Positions 24,772 to 34,716 of a stretch of DNA of 35,774 nt are shown here, in pieces. Both the position numbers and the translations under genes were made by a program. This DNA comes from Flavobacteriales bacterium (GTDB lineage: Bacteria; Bacteroidota; Bacteroidia; Flavobacteriales; Flavobacteriaceae), in NCBI GenBank assembly GCA_027023475.1, contig JALVVJ010000106.1, positions 1-35,774 on the forward strand, written 5' to 3'. Position 1 is the first letter of the stretch. Each line of letters opens with the position of its first letter. The notes under the pieces were generated by a model that had not been told where the DNA came from, searched no databases, and saw only the letters and a list, made by a program, of their open reading frames with translations.

Positions 24772-27700
24772 ATGAGAACAAGCAGTAGGATATTTTTTTT
24801 GATACTGTTGATCATTCCACAAATATTCCGGGCGCAAAACAGTCCGGCGGTTCATCCGAAAGTAATTAAATATCCCTTGGATTTTCAAGTTATTCCTTCG
24901 CTTCGCGACCGGCCCGTGGTGACGGATTTTTCTTTTCAACAAGAGGAATTTTATTTGAATAGTCATCAGGAACGGGAAATTAAGCATGATTTGCCGCAGC
25001 CGGATTTTAACCGTATCTACGGGAATCAAGCACCTCGCCCGACCCGTAACCTGGCAACCGTTCAACCCACCATCCTGCAAAATTTTGCAGGCCAAAACAC
25101 GGGTGCCTTTCCGCCCGATGCCAATGGTTCGGTCAATGACAATTATTATTTTCAAACGGTAAATGTAACCTATGCCATTTACGATAAAAACGGAAATATT
25201 TTGGCAGGCCCATCGGATTTAAATACCATTTTCGACAGCAGTTTGGCGGGCGCAGGAAATAACGACGGCGACCCTATCGTGTTATGGGACGAACAAGCCC
25301 AAAAATGGTTCTATGCCGAGTTTTCGGTGAACGGAAGCAACGATTACATGCTTATCGCCGTTTCGCAAACCGCCGACCCTACGGGTGCTTGGTGGTCGTG
25401 GAGCTATGATGTGGACGACATGCCCGATTATATGAAATTCGGTGTCTGGCAAGACGGCTACTATATGGCCACCAACACCTCGGACGGAAATGACGTTTAT
25501 GTGTTCGAACGCAGCAAAATGATTCAAGGAGATCCTAATCCCGCCATGATAGGTTTCGACAATCCCAACCGGCCTTCCACTTTCGACGGATTCCACGCTA
25601 TTATGCCGTTGGATAACGATGGCAATTGGGCCCCGTCCGGCACGCCCGGCCAATTTATCACCGTGGTGGACGACGATCAAAGCAATCCCGCCGACCAACT
25701 TTGGATCTACGAATTGGACGTGGATTGGCAAACGCCGGCCAATTCTACTTTCCAGCGCACACAAACAATAAATATCCCTTCATTTACCGGAAATTTTTCC
25801 AATGACTGGCAAAATATTCCCCAGCCCGGCACAACCCAAAAACTGGATGCCGTATCCACCGTGTTGATGTTCCGGGCCAACTACCGTAACTTCAATGGCG
25901 ACCAGCGCCTGGTGGTGGCTCACACCATTGCTCAATCCGCAACCGAAGGCGCTATACGTTGGTATGAATTGCAAAATAATGGCTCGGGGTGGAGCATCCG
26001 CCAACAAGGCGAAGTGGATTTGAACGGAACATCGGCTTGGTTGCCGTCCATTGCCATCAATGCGCGTAAAGAAATCGCTATCGGCTATTCGGTTTCGGAT
26101 GCCAACAGTACTTATCCGTCCATTTACATCACCGGTCAAACCCAAGACGAAAACGCCAATGCCTCGGGCGTTTTGAACGTGGAACCCACGCTTGTGCAAA
26201 ACGGCCAATATGCCCAAACGCAATACGAACGTTGGGGCGATTATGCCAATATGTCGGTGGATCCCAACGGAACAACCTTTTGGTTTACTACCGAATATGT
26301 TAAGCAAAACACCCATGGAACCCGTATAGTGGCTTTCGAATTCCCGTCAAGTTGTACCCCGCCCGTTACACAAGCATCACAATTTGCCGTTACCGGACAA
26401 ACCGGAAACAGCTTGACAATCTCGTGGAATAGGGGAGACGGCGATGCCGTCCTGGTGGTGGCTCGTGAAGGAAGTGCCGTAAACGCCGACCCGCAGAGCG
26501 GAACATCCTACACAGCCAATACCACTTTCGGGTCGGGTAGCGAAATAGGAACGGGCAACTTCGTGGTCTATGACGGCACGGGAACATCCGTAACCGTAAC
26601 GGGATTGAACGCCGGAACCACATACTATTTCGCCCTGTACGAATACAACAACACCGATCTTTGCTACCTCACCCCCGCACTCACCGGAAACGGAACTACC
26701 AACGGCCCGCCCACGGTCGTTACCAATAATATGCAAAGCATCGGCAGCACTTCGGCGGTGGCCAGTGGCGAAGTCGTATCCGATAATGGCTCCGCCGTTA
26801 CCGAGCGTGGTTTTTGTTGGAGCACTTCGCCCAATCCCGACCTGAGCGGAAATCATATTACTTCTGGTAGCGGAACGGGAAGTTTTACGGGAACATTAAC
26901 CGGATTGACACCCAGCACAACCTATTATGTACGTGCCTATGCCACCAATGCCGACGGAACTTCCTATGGCGACAATGTGAGTTTCCGTACCGCTTGTTCG
27001 GTGGTTTCCGGTTTCCCTTATTTGGAAACCTTCAACACTTGGGCCGAAAGCAATCCCGGCACATCTTGCACGGCCGACGGCAGCGTAGCCCTGTCGGACT
27101 GTTGGGAAAACCAAAGCGGCGACGATGCCGATTGGGATATACTCAGCGGAGGAACGCCTTCGTCGGGCACGGGGCCCTTTTTTGATGCCAATGATTGGGA
27201 CGGACGCTATATTTATCTTGAAGCATCGGGCTGTGATAATAAGACCGCATCGGTGGTAACGCCATTGTTTGATTTTTCCGAACTCCAATCGCCCGAACTG
27301 CGTTTTTGGACCCACATGCGTGGAGCGGATATGGGCACATTGACTGTTCAAATTTCCACCGATGGAGGTGCCTCATGGTCATCGGATATATTCAGCGTTT
27401 CCGGCGACCATGGCGAGAGTTGGGACGAACATATTGTGGATTTGAGTTCCTATGCCGGCCAAAGCAGTGTGCAAATCCGATTTACCGGACAAACAGGTTC
27501 TAGCTACCTTTCCGACATGGCCTTGGACAATGTGCTTGTGCAGGAAGCAACGGGCATTACATCGGTTACAAGTTATTGTTCCGCAGCCGGTAATATGGAT
27601 TATGCCACGGCCGTCACCTCCGTTCAATTCGATGATATAAGCACCTATTCCGGTAAGTATGAGCCCTACAATAATTACGCACAAATCCGCACCGGCGTCA

Positions 27701-29634
27701 AGCGTGGGCAAACCTATCCCTTGACCGTTCAGGTGAATACCGATGGTGATTATACCGTTTATGCCCGCTGTTGGATCGATTGGAACGCCGACGGCGACTT
27801 TAACGATGCCGGTGAAGAATATGATTTGGGTTCCGCTACCGATGTTTCCGACGGAGCCACATCCAATTCTCCATTGGACATAACGATTCCGGCTAATGCC
27901 GTATTGGGTAAAACGCGTATGCGCATTTCGGCCAAATACGGTTCCGCTCCTTCGGCCTGTGAAACCAATTTTGACGGTGAAACCGAAGACTACGAATTGG
28001 TGGTTTACGACCGTTGCCAGGATGTGGCGCAGTGGAATGGTAACCTGTGGAAAACTTTTGCAGGCGATACGCTCACCCTTGCCGATTTGCAAAACAAGTT
28101 TTTGTATGCCGACAATATGCTACACCTCAAAACCGAAGACCTCGACGCTTGCTCGGCGGCCAATAGCAAGGGAAACACCTTGATTGTGGATGAGAACCGG
28201 TATTTGCGCCTAAATTATGATTTGACCAACCGCGGTTATTTGGAAGTACGTAACAACGGCGCTTTGGTACAAACCGACGATGCCGGAATCATCGAAGGAG
28301 GGGGTATTTATGTGCTAAAACGTACCTCCGACACCTTGGAACATTACTACGATTATGTTTACTGGTCATCGCCGCTCAATTCCACAACGTTTACCCTGGG
28401 CGATGTGGTGCCCAACGCTTGGCGTTACTATGCTTTTGATGCCACCGTTCAAAATCCCAATGTAACGCCCAACAGCGGCTGGATTCAAAAACAAGCCACC
28501 GATGCTTTTGTAACCGGACAGGGTTTTGCCATTTCGGCCCAAAGCGGACAAACGCCGGAGGTCATCAACGCGCATTTCCGTAAGGATTTCGACCCATTCA
28601 ACAATGGAGCAATCAGTGTTCCGGTTTATATCAACGGAACCGGCGCCACCGACGGCGATGATTGGAACCTTTTGGGCAATCCCTATCCCTCGGCCTTGGA
28701 TTTCGACCTGTTTGTTCAGGTCAATACCAACATTCAGGGCGGGCTTTACCTGTGGACCAACTGTGCCGGACTGAACGCCCAGGGCCAACATCAGGAAAGC
28801 GGATACACCGTTTACACCCTTGCCGGTGCCACGGCGGCCTGTTCGGGAACCGGTCCCGTAGCCAATCAATACGTTGCGGCGGGGCAGGGTTTTATGGTGG
28901 AAGCCAATACGGCGGGAAATGTTACTTTTTCCAATGCCTATCGCAGCACGCAGAACGACCATTTTGTCAACCGGTTGGTCAACGACCGTGCCTGGTTTGA
29001 TTTTATCAAAAACGATGGCACCCATTTCGGACAAATTCTCATCGGATTCGATGCCGCCGCCACCGATGCCACCGACCGTTTGTTCGATGCCCACGCCATT
29101 ACCGACCGGTGGTTCAGTTTTTGGAACGGTCAAAAATTCGCCATTAACACCTTGTCCGCCTGGGACGGAAATACGCGCATTGTTCCGGTGGGCTATAAGG
29201 CCTCCGATGCGGGAATATTCGGTATTTCACTGCGAGCACGCGAAGGAGCTTTACAAAACCTTCACATCTATTTGCGCGACTACACGGCCGACTACCTGCA
29301 CGATTTGACCACCGGTCCATATACTTTTAGCACAGCGGCCGGGACTTTTACGGGGCGTTTTGAAATCATCTTTTCGCCCACGGTGCTCAAAGCCGTAACG
29401 GCCAATCAAACGGATTTGGCCTTGCTTTCCGACGGGAACGGTCATTTCAAAGTTCGCGGTAAGGATATTCGCGTGGTTCGGGTTTACGACCTCAACGGCC
29501 GTTTGATCCGACACATTGAAACCGAATCCGCATCGCTTGTTCCTATGGATTTGACGGATATTCCGCATCAGGCCTTGATTTTCAAGGTGCGCACCGGCCA
29601 AGGCGGGACACAAGTGTTGAAGGGCATACGGTAA
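24772..29634 (+). CDS. Large secreted multidomain protein, type IX secretion candidate
   Basis: 1620 residues from the ATG at 24772, giving the signal peptide MRTSSRIFFLILLIIPQIFRAQ; a TTG at 24751 would spoil it. A repeat-rich, probably beta-propeller region (about 60-530) comes first. It is followed by two fibronectin type III-like modules (about 530-740, with GLTPSTTYYVRAYATNADG), a MAM-like jellyroll (about 745-925, starting FPYLETFNTW) and a GEVED-type domain (about 965-1080, with WIDWNADGDFNDAGEEY). A long C-terminal region includes WNLLGNPYPSALDFD. The final 50 residues (VVRVYDLNGRLIRHIE...VLKGIR) look like a type IX secretion sorting tail. This suggests export to the cell surface or medium. 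No catalytic motif is clear; adhesion or polymer binding is a guess. Confidence 0.85.
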   Translation: MRTSSRIFFLILLIIPQIFRAQNSPAVHPKVIKYPLDFQVIPSLRDRPVVTDFSFQQEEFYLNSHQEREIKHDLPQPDFNRIYGNQAPRPTRNLATVQPTILQNFAGQNTGAFPPDANGSVNDNYYFQTVNVTYAIYDKNGNILAGPSDLNTIFDSSLAGAGNNDGDPIVLWDEQAQKWFYAEFSVNGSNDYMLIAVSQTADPTGAWWSWSYDVDDMPDYMKFGVWQDGYYMATNTSDGNDVYVFERSKMIQGDPNPAMIGFDNPNRPSTFDGFHAIMPLDNDGNWAPSGTPGQFITVVDDDQSNPADQLWIYELDVDWQTPANSTFQRTQTINIPSFTGNFSNDWQNIPQPGTTQKLDAVSTVLMFRANYRNFNGDQRLVVAHTIAQSATEGAIRWYELQNNGSGWSIRQQGEVDLNGTSAWLPSIAINARKEIAIGYSVSDANSTYPSIYITGQTQDENANASGVLNVEPTLVQNGQYAQTQYERWGDYANMSVDPNGTTFWFTTEYVKQNTHGTRIVAFEFPSSCTPPVTQASQFAVTGQTGNSLTISWNRGDGDAVLVVAREGSAVNADPQSGTSYTANTTFGSGSEIGTGNFVVYDGTGTSVTVTGLNAGTTYYFALYEYNNTDLCYLTPALTGNGTTNGPPTVVTNNMQSIGSTSAVASGEVVSDNGSAVTERGFCWSTSPNPDLSGNHITSGSGTGSFTGTLTGLTPSTTYYVRAYATNADGTSYGDNVSFRTACSVVSGFPYLETFNTWAESNPGTSCTADGSVALSDCWENQSGDDADWDILSGGTPSSGTGPFFDANDWDGRYIYLEASGCDNKTASVVTPLFDFSELQSPELRFWTHMRGADMGTLTVQISTDGGASWSSDIFSVSGDHGESWDEHIVDLSSYAGQSSVQIRFTGQTGSSYLSDMALDNVLVQEATGITSVTSYCSAAGNMDYATAVTSVQFDDISTYSGKYEPYNNYAQIRTGVKRGQTYPLTVQVNTDGDYTVYARCWIDWNADGDFNDAGEEYDLGSATDVSDGATSNSPLDITIPANAVLGKTRMRISAKYGSAPSACETNFDGETEDYELVVYDRCQDVAQWNGNLWKTFAGDTLTLADLQNKFLYADNMLHLKTEDLDACSAANSKGNTLIVDENRYLRLNYDLTNRGYLEVRNNGALVQTDDAGIIEGGGIYVLKRTSDTLEHYYDYVYWSSPLNSTTFTLGDVVPNAWRYYAFDATVQNPNVTPNSGWIQKQATDAFVTGQGFAISAQSGQTPEVINAHFRKDFDPFNNGAISVPVYINGTGATDGDDWNLLGNPYPSALDFDLFVQVNTNIQGGLYLWTNCAGLNAQGQHQESGYTVYTLAGATAACSGTGPVANQYVAAGQGFMVEANTAGNVTFSNAYRSTQNDHFVNRLVNDRAWFDFIKNDGTHFGQILIGFDAAATDATDRLFDAHAITDRWFSFWNGQKFAINTLSAWDGNTRIVPVGYKASDAGIFGISLRAREGALQNLHIYLRDYTADYLHDLTTGPYTFSTAAGTFTGRFEIIFSPTVLKAVTANQTDLALLSDGNGHFKVRGKDIRVVRVYDLNGRLIRHIETESASLVPMDLTDIPHQALIFKVRTGQGGTQVLKGIR

Positions 29635-29672
29635 TGAGAATATTTTCAGGGCGGCCTGCCGCCCGAGCCCAA

Positions 29673-30037
29673 GCGCCAGGGATGGGAGCGGTTATGCGGC
29701 GAATAGGCATCGCTTCAAGTATAAACTATCACACCAAGTTTTGTTCTTTTTGCCGATAACGGCATTGGCAATCCTTGCCATAGCTACGGCTATGCCTTCG
29801 GATTGCCGGCTTTGTTCTCGACAAAAATAACTGCAACTTTTCCAATACTTTATACTTGAAGCGATGCCGGCGGTGCCGATGGTTTTCCGCCCGGCGGAGG
29901 CGACCGAAGGAAGCCCCACGCACGGGCGGGCGCGGGCAAGCGTAGCCACAGCCCGCGCAAAACCACGGCACTGCCCGAGCCGCATTTGAGCGGACAGCCC
30001 GGTCCCGACATCGCGTAAGCGATGTGCGGGAGGCGCC
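29673..30037 (-). repeat. GC-rich interspersed repeat, copy 2, interrupted
   Basis: Inverted copy of the element at 15834-16074. Shared blocks run in order, from GCGCCAGGGATGG through GGTGCCGATGGTTTTCC, CGACCGAAGGAAGCCCCACG and GCCCGCGCAAAACCACGGC to AGCGGACAGCCCGGT and GGCGCC. It carries an extra hairpin CATCGC-gtaa-GCGATG at 30010-30025 and is interrupted by the element at 29706-29868. The gap 29635-30186 contains no gene. Confidence 0.85.
29706..29868. mobile_element. MITE-like element with 20-bp perfect terminal inverted repeats
   Basis: 163 bp bounded by GGCATCGCTTCAAGTATAAA (29706-29725) and its exact reverse complement (29849-29868). Inside are nested stems: GGCAATCC with GGATTGCC, and CATAGC with GCTATG. 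It encodes nothing. It sits inside the GC-rich repeat at a point where copy 1 has no such sequence, so it looks inserted, although no clean target duplication is visible. Confidence 0.7.
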
Positions 30038-30159
30038 CGAAAAATCATAAAAGTTTCTACGTAATATTTATTACACAAAAGTGCGATTTTCCTGATTTTT
30101 ATCATTAACTATTTTTCCCATTTACGATAATTATGACAATAGGATTCAACAAATCCGAT

Positions 30160-30167
30160 TAACTTTG
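30160..30167 (+). promoter_or_regulatory. Candidate -7 promoter element of the nqr operon
   Basis: TAACTTTG fits TAnnTTTG and lies 19 bp before the nqrA ATG, implying a very short leader of about 13 nt. No good -33 TTTG is seen at 19-21 nt upstream. Confidence 0.4.
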
Positions 30168-30186
30168 TCCGGTAACAGTAAACACA

Positions 30187-31530
30187 ATGAAAAACAAACA
30201 AATACGTATTCGTAAAGGTCTGACAATCAATCTGAAAGGTAAGCCGTCAGCCGTGGTGGAAAACCTGGGCCGGTCGAGCCACTATGCGGTCAAACCCACT
30301 TCGTTTTTGGGGGTCAATCCGCGCCTGTATGTGCAACCGGGCGACAAGGTGAAGGCGGGCGACAAACTTTTTTACTCCAAATATGTGCCACAAGTGCATG
30401 TGAGCAGTCCCGTAAGCGGCACCGTGAAAGAAATTGTGCGTGGCAAACGCCGGGTGATTCTGCGCGTGGTAATCGAAGCCGATGCCGAAGACACTTATGT
30501 GGAATTTACGCCCAAAGAAGCCACCCGCGAAGACGTGCTGCAAACCCTGCTCCACAGCGGCCTGTTTGCCTACATCAAACAGCGGCCCTACGACATTACG
30601 GCCAATCCGGCCGACAAACCCAAGGCCATTTATATTCCGGCCTACGACACTTCGCCCTTGGCTCCCGACTATAATTTCGGCTTGACCAACGAACGTAAGG
30701 CGTTTGAAAAAGGCGTGGAAATCCTGGGCAAGCTGACCGACGGCAAGGTATATGTAACCGCCGACGGCGAATCGTCCACCATGTTCGACGATATTCCGGG
30801 CGCCGAGACGCTGAAAATCTACGGCCCGCATCCGGCGGGAAATGTTAGTGTGGCCATTGCCCACACGCTTCCCATCTCGCAAGGCGACCGCATTTGGGTG
30901 GTCAATCCCTGGGATGTGGTGATCATGGGACGCCTGTTCCTGACCGGCCGCTACGATGCCACCAAACATGTGGCCTTTACCGGGCCTTTGTTTAAGGAAC
31001 CTCGCTACTACAAGGTTAAGCAAGGCGCCTACCTGAAAGATGCCATCGGCGATTTGCTCAAACGTAAAGACCATGTGCGGCTTGTCAGCGGAAACCCGCT
31101 CACGGGAACCAACATCACCGAAGACGGCTTTTTGGATGTGTTCGACAATTCGATAACCGCCCTGTCGGATGAGCCCAAGGCGCGCTTTTTCGGTTGGTTG
31201 CCCTTCCTGGGCGAATCGCGTAAAACCGTTTACCGGCTCAACGCCGATTGGTGGTCGAACAAGGAACGGGAGTTGGATACGGCCCTCTACGGCGAAGAGC
31301 GTCCGTTTGTGATGACCGAAGAAATCGAAGAAGTGATGCCTTTGGACATTTTTCCGGTGCAATTGCTCAAAGCGTGCCTGACGGGCAATGTGGACCGCAT
31401 GGAACAGTTGGGCATCCTGGAAGTGGCACCCGAAGATTTTGCTTTGGTGGATTACATCAGTTCCAGTAAAATCAATGCCCAAAATATCATTCGTAACGGA
31501 TTGGACATTATGATGGTCGAAATCGGATAA
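30187..31530 (+). CDS. nqrA: Na+-translocating NADH:quinone reductase subunit A
   Basis: 447 residues, the normal length. The N-terminus (IRIRKGLTINLKGKP) and VQPGDKVKAGDKLFYSKYVPQVHVSSPVSGTVKEIVRGKRR (about 56-97), a biotinyl-like hammerhead region, are characteristic of NqrA. NqrA is a cytoplasmic subunit of the complex that transfers electrons from NADH to quinone and exports Na+. It is the first gene of a six-gene operon; nqrB starts 9 bp downstream. No odd features. Confidence 0.97.
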   Translation: MKNKQIRIRKGLTINLKGKPSAVVENLGRSSHYAVKPTSFLGVNPRLYVQPGDKVKAGDKLFYSKYVPQVHVSSPVSGTVKEIVRGKRRVILRVVIEADAEDTYVEFTPKEATREDVLQTLLHSGLFAYIKQRPYDITANPADKPKAIYIPAYDTSPLAPDYNFGLTNERKAFEKGVEILGKLTDGKVYVTADGESSTMFDDIPGAETLKIYGPHPAGNVSVAIAHTLPISQGDRIWVVNPWDVVIMGRLFLTGRYDATKHVAFTGPLFKEPRYYKVKQGAYLKDAIGDLLKRKDHVRLVSGNPLTGTNITEDGFLDVFDNSITALSDEPKARFFGWLPFLGESRKTVYRLNADWWSNKERELDTALYGEERPFVMTEEIEEVMPLDIFPVQLLKACLTGNVDRMEQLGILEVAPEDFALVDYISSSKINAQNIIRNGLDIMMVEIG

Positions 31531-31539
31531 AACCAGACT

Positions 31540-32691
31540 ATGAAAGCACTGCATAAATTCCTGAAAAAATATGAGCATTTGTTCCTCGAAGGGGGCAAAT
31601 ACCACAAATTGCATCCGGCCTATCAGGCCTTTTACACCTTCCTCTACACGCCCGAAATGGTAACCGAAAAGGGCGCGCACATCCGCAGTTCGGTGGATTT
31701 GAAGCGCATTATGATCACCGTGGTGATTGCCCTTATTCCGGCCACCATTTTCGGCATATGGAATGTGGGGCATCAACATTTTGTCCAACTGGGACAGGAT
31801 CCGGGTTTTTGGGGTAAATTCCTGTTTGGTGCCCGCTATGTGATTCCCATGATTATCGTGTCCTACGTAGTGGGATTGGGCATCGAATTTTGGTTTGCCA
31901 TTAAGCGGGGGCACGAAGTGAACGAAGGTTATTTGGTAACCGGCTTGCTTATTCCACTGATTATGCCTGCCACCATTCCGTTGTGGATTTTGGCCGTGTC
32001 GGTGGCCTTTGCCGTGATTTTCGGCAAGGAAGTGTTCGGTGGCACGGGAATGAACATTGTCAATCCGGCACTTACGGCCCGGGCCTTTGCCTTCTTTTCC
32101 TATCCGGCCACCATGTCGGGCAACACCGTTTGGGTGCCCGGCGCCGCCCAGTCCGATGCCATTTCGGGTGAAACCATCCTGGGTATGTTGGCCCAAGGCA
32201 AGCACGCGGCTTGGACGTGGTGGGATATGTTTCTGGGAACCATTCCCGGCAGTGTGGGCGAAACCTCGGTGCTGATGATCCTCATCGGCTTGGCCATTTT
32301 GCTGTTTACCAAAGTGGGCAGTTGGCGCATTGTGCTGTCGGGATTGTTGGGTGGTATCACCATGGGACTGATATTCAATGCTTGGGGTGCCAATACCTTG
32401 ATGCAATTCCCTTGGTGGCAGCACCTGATGGTAGGCGGTTTTGCCTTCGGGCTAACCTTTATGGCCACCGATCCCGTTACGGCCGCGCAAACCAATCGCG
32501 GCAAGTGGATTTACGGCTTTCTCATCGGGCTTTTGGCCATTATGATTCGCACCCTGAACCCGGCCTATCCCGAAGGGGTAATGTTGGCCATATTGCTGAT
32601 GAACGTGGTGGCGCCTACCATTGACTACTTTGTGGTGGAAGCCAATGTGAAAAAACGTATGAAACGCGTAGCAACCCTCGAAAAACAATGA
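31540..32691 (+). CDS. nqrB: Na+-NQR subunit B (membrane, FMN-bound)
   Basis: 383 residues, with about 10 membrane segments. It contains GGTGMNIVNPALTARAFAFFSYP and the flavin attachment site ISGETI, where Thr212 should carry covalent FMN. LTFMATDPVTAAQTNRGKWIYG is also typical. NqrB is thought to form the Na+ channel of the complex. Its stop overlaps the nqrC start (ATGA), so the two are probably translationally coupled. Confidence 0.97.
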   Translation: MKALHKFLKKYEHLFLEGGKYHKLHPAYQAFYTFLYTPEMVTEKGAHIRSSVDLKRIMITVVIALIPATIFGIWNVGHQHFVQLGQDPGFWGKFLFGARYVIPMIIVSYVVGLGIEFWFAIKRGHEVNEGYLVTGLLIPLIMPATIPLWILAVSVAFAVIFGKEVFGGTGMNIVNPALTARAFAFFSYPATMSGNTVWVPGAAQSDAISGETILGMLAQGKHAAWTWWDMFLGTIPGSVGETSVLMILIGLAILLFTKVGSWRIVLSGLLGGITMGLIFNAWGANTLMQFPWWQHLMVGGFAFGLTFMATDPVTAAQTNRGKWIYGFLIGLLAIMIRTLNPAYPEGVMLAILLMNVVAPTIDYFVVEANVKKRMKRVATLEKQ

Positions 32692-33452
32692 CCATGAAAT
32701 TCGACAGAAACAGTAACGGATATACCCTTGTTTTTATGACTCTGCTTCTGGCGGTGGTGGCCGTGGCCTTGTCGGGCGCATTCACCTTTTTTAAGCCCTT
32801 CCACGAACAAAACAAACGCCAGGAAAAAATGACCGACATCCTTTACACCATCGGTTTGGATAAATCCGCCCTGCAAAAAGCGGCCGAAACCAAAGGTTTG
32901 AGTTTGAATTACGATTTGATTCAGCAATATTTCAACCAATACATTGTTCAACAATTGACCTTGGACAGCCAAGGAAATCCCGTGGAAGGCATCAATGCGT
33001 TTGAAATAAATTTGAAACAAGAAATGGCCAAGCCGGCCGGTGAACAACACTATCCCTTGTTTATTGCCAAATACAACGGGAAAACCTACTACATTATTCC
33101 CATGTATGGCAAAGGATTGTGGGACGACATTTGGGGTTACATCGCCTTGGAAGACGATATGAACACCATTCACGGCATCAAGTTCGGGCATAAAGGCGAA
33201 ACGCCGGGGCTCGGTGCCAATATTACCGAAAAATGGTTCGAAGACCGCTTCAAAGGCGAAAAACTATTCGATGAAAACGGAAAATTTACAGGCATCGATA
33301 TTGTCAAAAACTGGAAGGACGAAACCAATAAAAATGACCATAAAATCGATGCCATATCGGGCGCCACGCTAACCGGCAACGGCGTGGAAAATATGATAAA
33401 CGAACGGGTGCAACACTATGTTCCCTATTTTACCAAACACAAAAAACAATAA
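32688..33452 (+). CDS. nqrC: Na+-NQR subunit C (FMN-bound)
   Basis: 254 residues from the ATG that overlaps the nqrB stop; an ATG two codons later is equally possible. One N-terminal membrane helix (about 12-32) is followed by a periplasmic FMN-binding domain. The flavin site is SGATLTG, with the attachment threonine at about residue 227, and GHKGETPGLGANI at about 167-179 is conserved. NqrC passes electrons between NqrB, D/E and F. The gene lies 3 bp before nqrD. Confidence 0.96.
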   Translation: MTMKFDRNSNGYTLVFMTLLLAVVAVALSGAFTFFKPFHEQNKRQEKMTDILYTIGLDKSALQKAAETKGLSLNYDLIQQYFNQYIVQQLTLDSQGNPVEGINAFEINLKQEMAKPAGEQHYPLFIAKYNGKTYYIIPMYGKGLWDDIWGYIALEDDMNTIHGIKFGHKGETPGLGANITEKWFEDRFKGEKLFDENGKFTGIDIVKNWKDETNKNDHKIDAISGATLTGNGVENMINERVQHYVPYFTKHKKQ

Positions 33453-33455
33453 GCC

Positions 33456-34082
33456 ATGGGCAAAAAGAAAAGCAAGGAAATACTCTTCGACCCTTTGTTT
33501 GAAAACAATCCCATCACGGTGCAGGTTTTGGGGATTTGTTCGGCCTTGGCCGTTACGGTCAAATTGATGCCGGCCATTGTGATGGCGCTTTCGGTGATGG
33601 CCGTGGTGGCATTTAGCAACGTGATTATTTCGCTACTGCGCAAGTATATTCCCATGCGGGTGCGTATTATTGTGCAATTGGTGGTTATTGCCGCCTTGGT
33701 GATTTTGGTTGATATGCTCCTGAAAGCATTTGCCTACGACATCAGCAAACAATTGTCGGTGTTTGTGGGATTGATCATCACCAACTGTATCGTCATGGGC
33801 CGCTTGGAGGCCTTTGCCATGGACAACAAGCCCTGGGCTTCGTTCCTGGACGGCATTGGCAACGGTGCCGGCTACGGGTTGATTTTGATTATTGTGGCCT
33901 TTATCCGGGAATTGTTCGGTTCGGGAACCTTATTCGGCCACAAAGTGGTTCCGCAATGGTTCTACGACCACGGTTACATGGACAATGCCATGATGCTGAT
34001 GCCGGCCATGGCCTTGATCACCGTGGGAATCATCATTTGGGTTCAACGAAGTTATATGCCTCAACTCACCGAAAAAGAATAA
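33456..34082 (+). CDS. nqrD: Na+-NQR subunit D
   Basis: 208 residues, six membrane segments. NNPITVQVLGICSALAVTVKL near the N-terminus and LIITNCIVMGRLEAFAM at about 108-124 are family signatures; the cysteine in TNC helps to hold the iron centre shared with NqrE. Homologous to the RnfE/NqrD family, but the operon order ABCDEF shows it is NQR. Three bp separate it from nqrE. Confidence 0.96.
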   Translation: MGKKKSKEILFDPLFENNPITVQVLGICSALAVTVKLMPAIVMALSVMAVVAFSNVIISLLRKYIPMRVRIIVQLVVIAALVILVDMLLKAFAYDISKQLSVFVGLIITNCIVMGRLEAFAMDNKPWASFLDGIGNGAGYGLILIIVAFIRELFGSGTLFGHKVVPQWFYDHGYMDNAMMLMPAMALITVGIIIWVQRSYMPQLTEKE

Positions 34083-34085
34083 GCC

Positions 34086-34700
34086 ATGGATTTGATTAAC
34101 ATATTTATCAAAAGCATCTTTATCGACAACATGATTTTTGCCTTTTTCCTGGGTATGTGTTCCTATTTGGCCGTATCCAAAAAGGTAAAAACCTCCATCG
34201 GCTTGGGTATTGCCGTGGTGTTTGTGCTCACCATTACCGTTCCGCTGAACTTTTTGCTCAATAAATACCTGCTCGAACCCGGCGCCCTGAAATGGCTCAG
34301 GCCTTCCTTGGCCGATGTGGATTTGAGCTTTTTGAGTTTTATCATGTTCATTGCCGTCATTGCGTCCATGGTGCAACTGGTGGAAATGGTGGTGGAACGC
34401 TTTGCACCGGCGCTTTATGCATCGTTGGGAATATTCCTTCCGCTTATTGCCGTAAACTGTGCCATTTTGGGCGGCTCGCTTTTTATGCAACAAAAGGGAT
34501 TTACCAATGTGTGGCAATCGTTGAGTTTCGGCTTGGGGTCGGGCATCGGTTGGATGTTGGCCATTGTGCTGCTGGCGGCCATACGCGAAAAAATATCTTA
34601 CTCCAACGTGCCGGCGCCTTTGCGCGGACTGGGCATTGCCTTCATTATTACCGGACTGATGGCCATCGGTTTCCTGGCCTTTATGGGAATCAAAATTTGA
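34086..34700 (+). CDS. nqrE: Na+-NQR subunit E
   Basis: 204 residues, six membrane segments, related to NqrD in inverted topology. [22 protein letters not shown] at about 12-33 and [15 protein letters not shown] at about 119-133 are typical, and the cysteines in GMCSY and VNCAI are the expected iron ligands. Followed by nqrF after 16 bp. Confidence 0.96.
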   Translation: MDLINIFIKSIFIDNMIFAFFLGMCSYLAVSKKVKTSIGLGIAVVFVLTITVPLNFLLNKYLLEPGALKWLRPSLADVDLSFLSFIMFIAVIASMVQLVEMVVERFAPALYASLGIFLPLIAVNCAILGGSLFMQQKGFTNVWQSLSFGLGSGIGWMLAIVLLAAIREKISYSNVPAPLRGLGIAFIITGLMAIGFLAFMGIKI

Positions 34701-34716
34701 AGTAAATCGTTAAGAA

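Noticed and set aside
29692-30105. 137-codon minus-strand frame
   Set aside because: Made of the GC-rich interspersed repeat; the same peptide-like strings appear from copy 1 at 15788-16260.
30247-32424. 725-codon open frame on the minus strand
   Set aside because: It is antisense to nqrA and nqrB, which are certain genes; its His/Gly/Gln-rich translation has no family features and arises from codon bias of the true genes.
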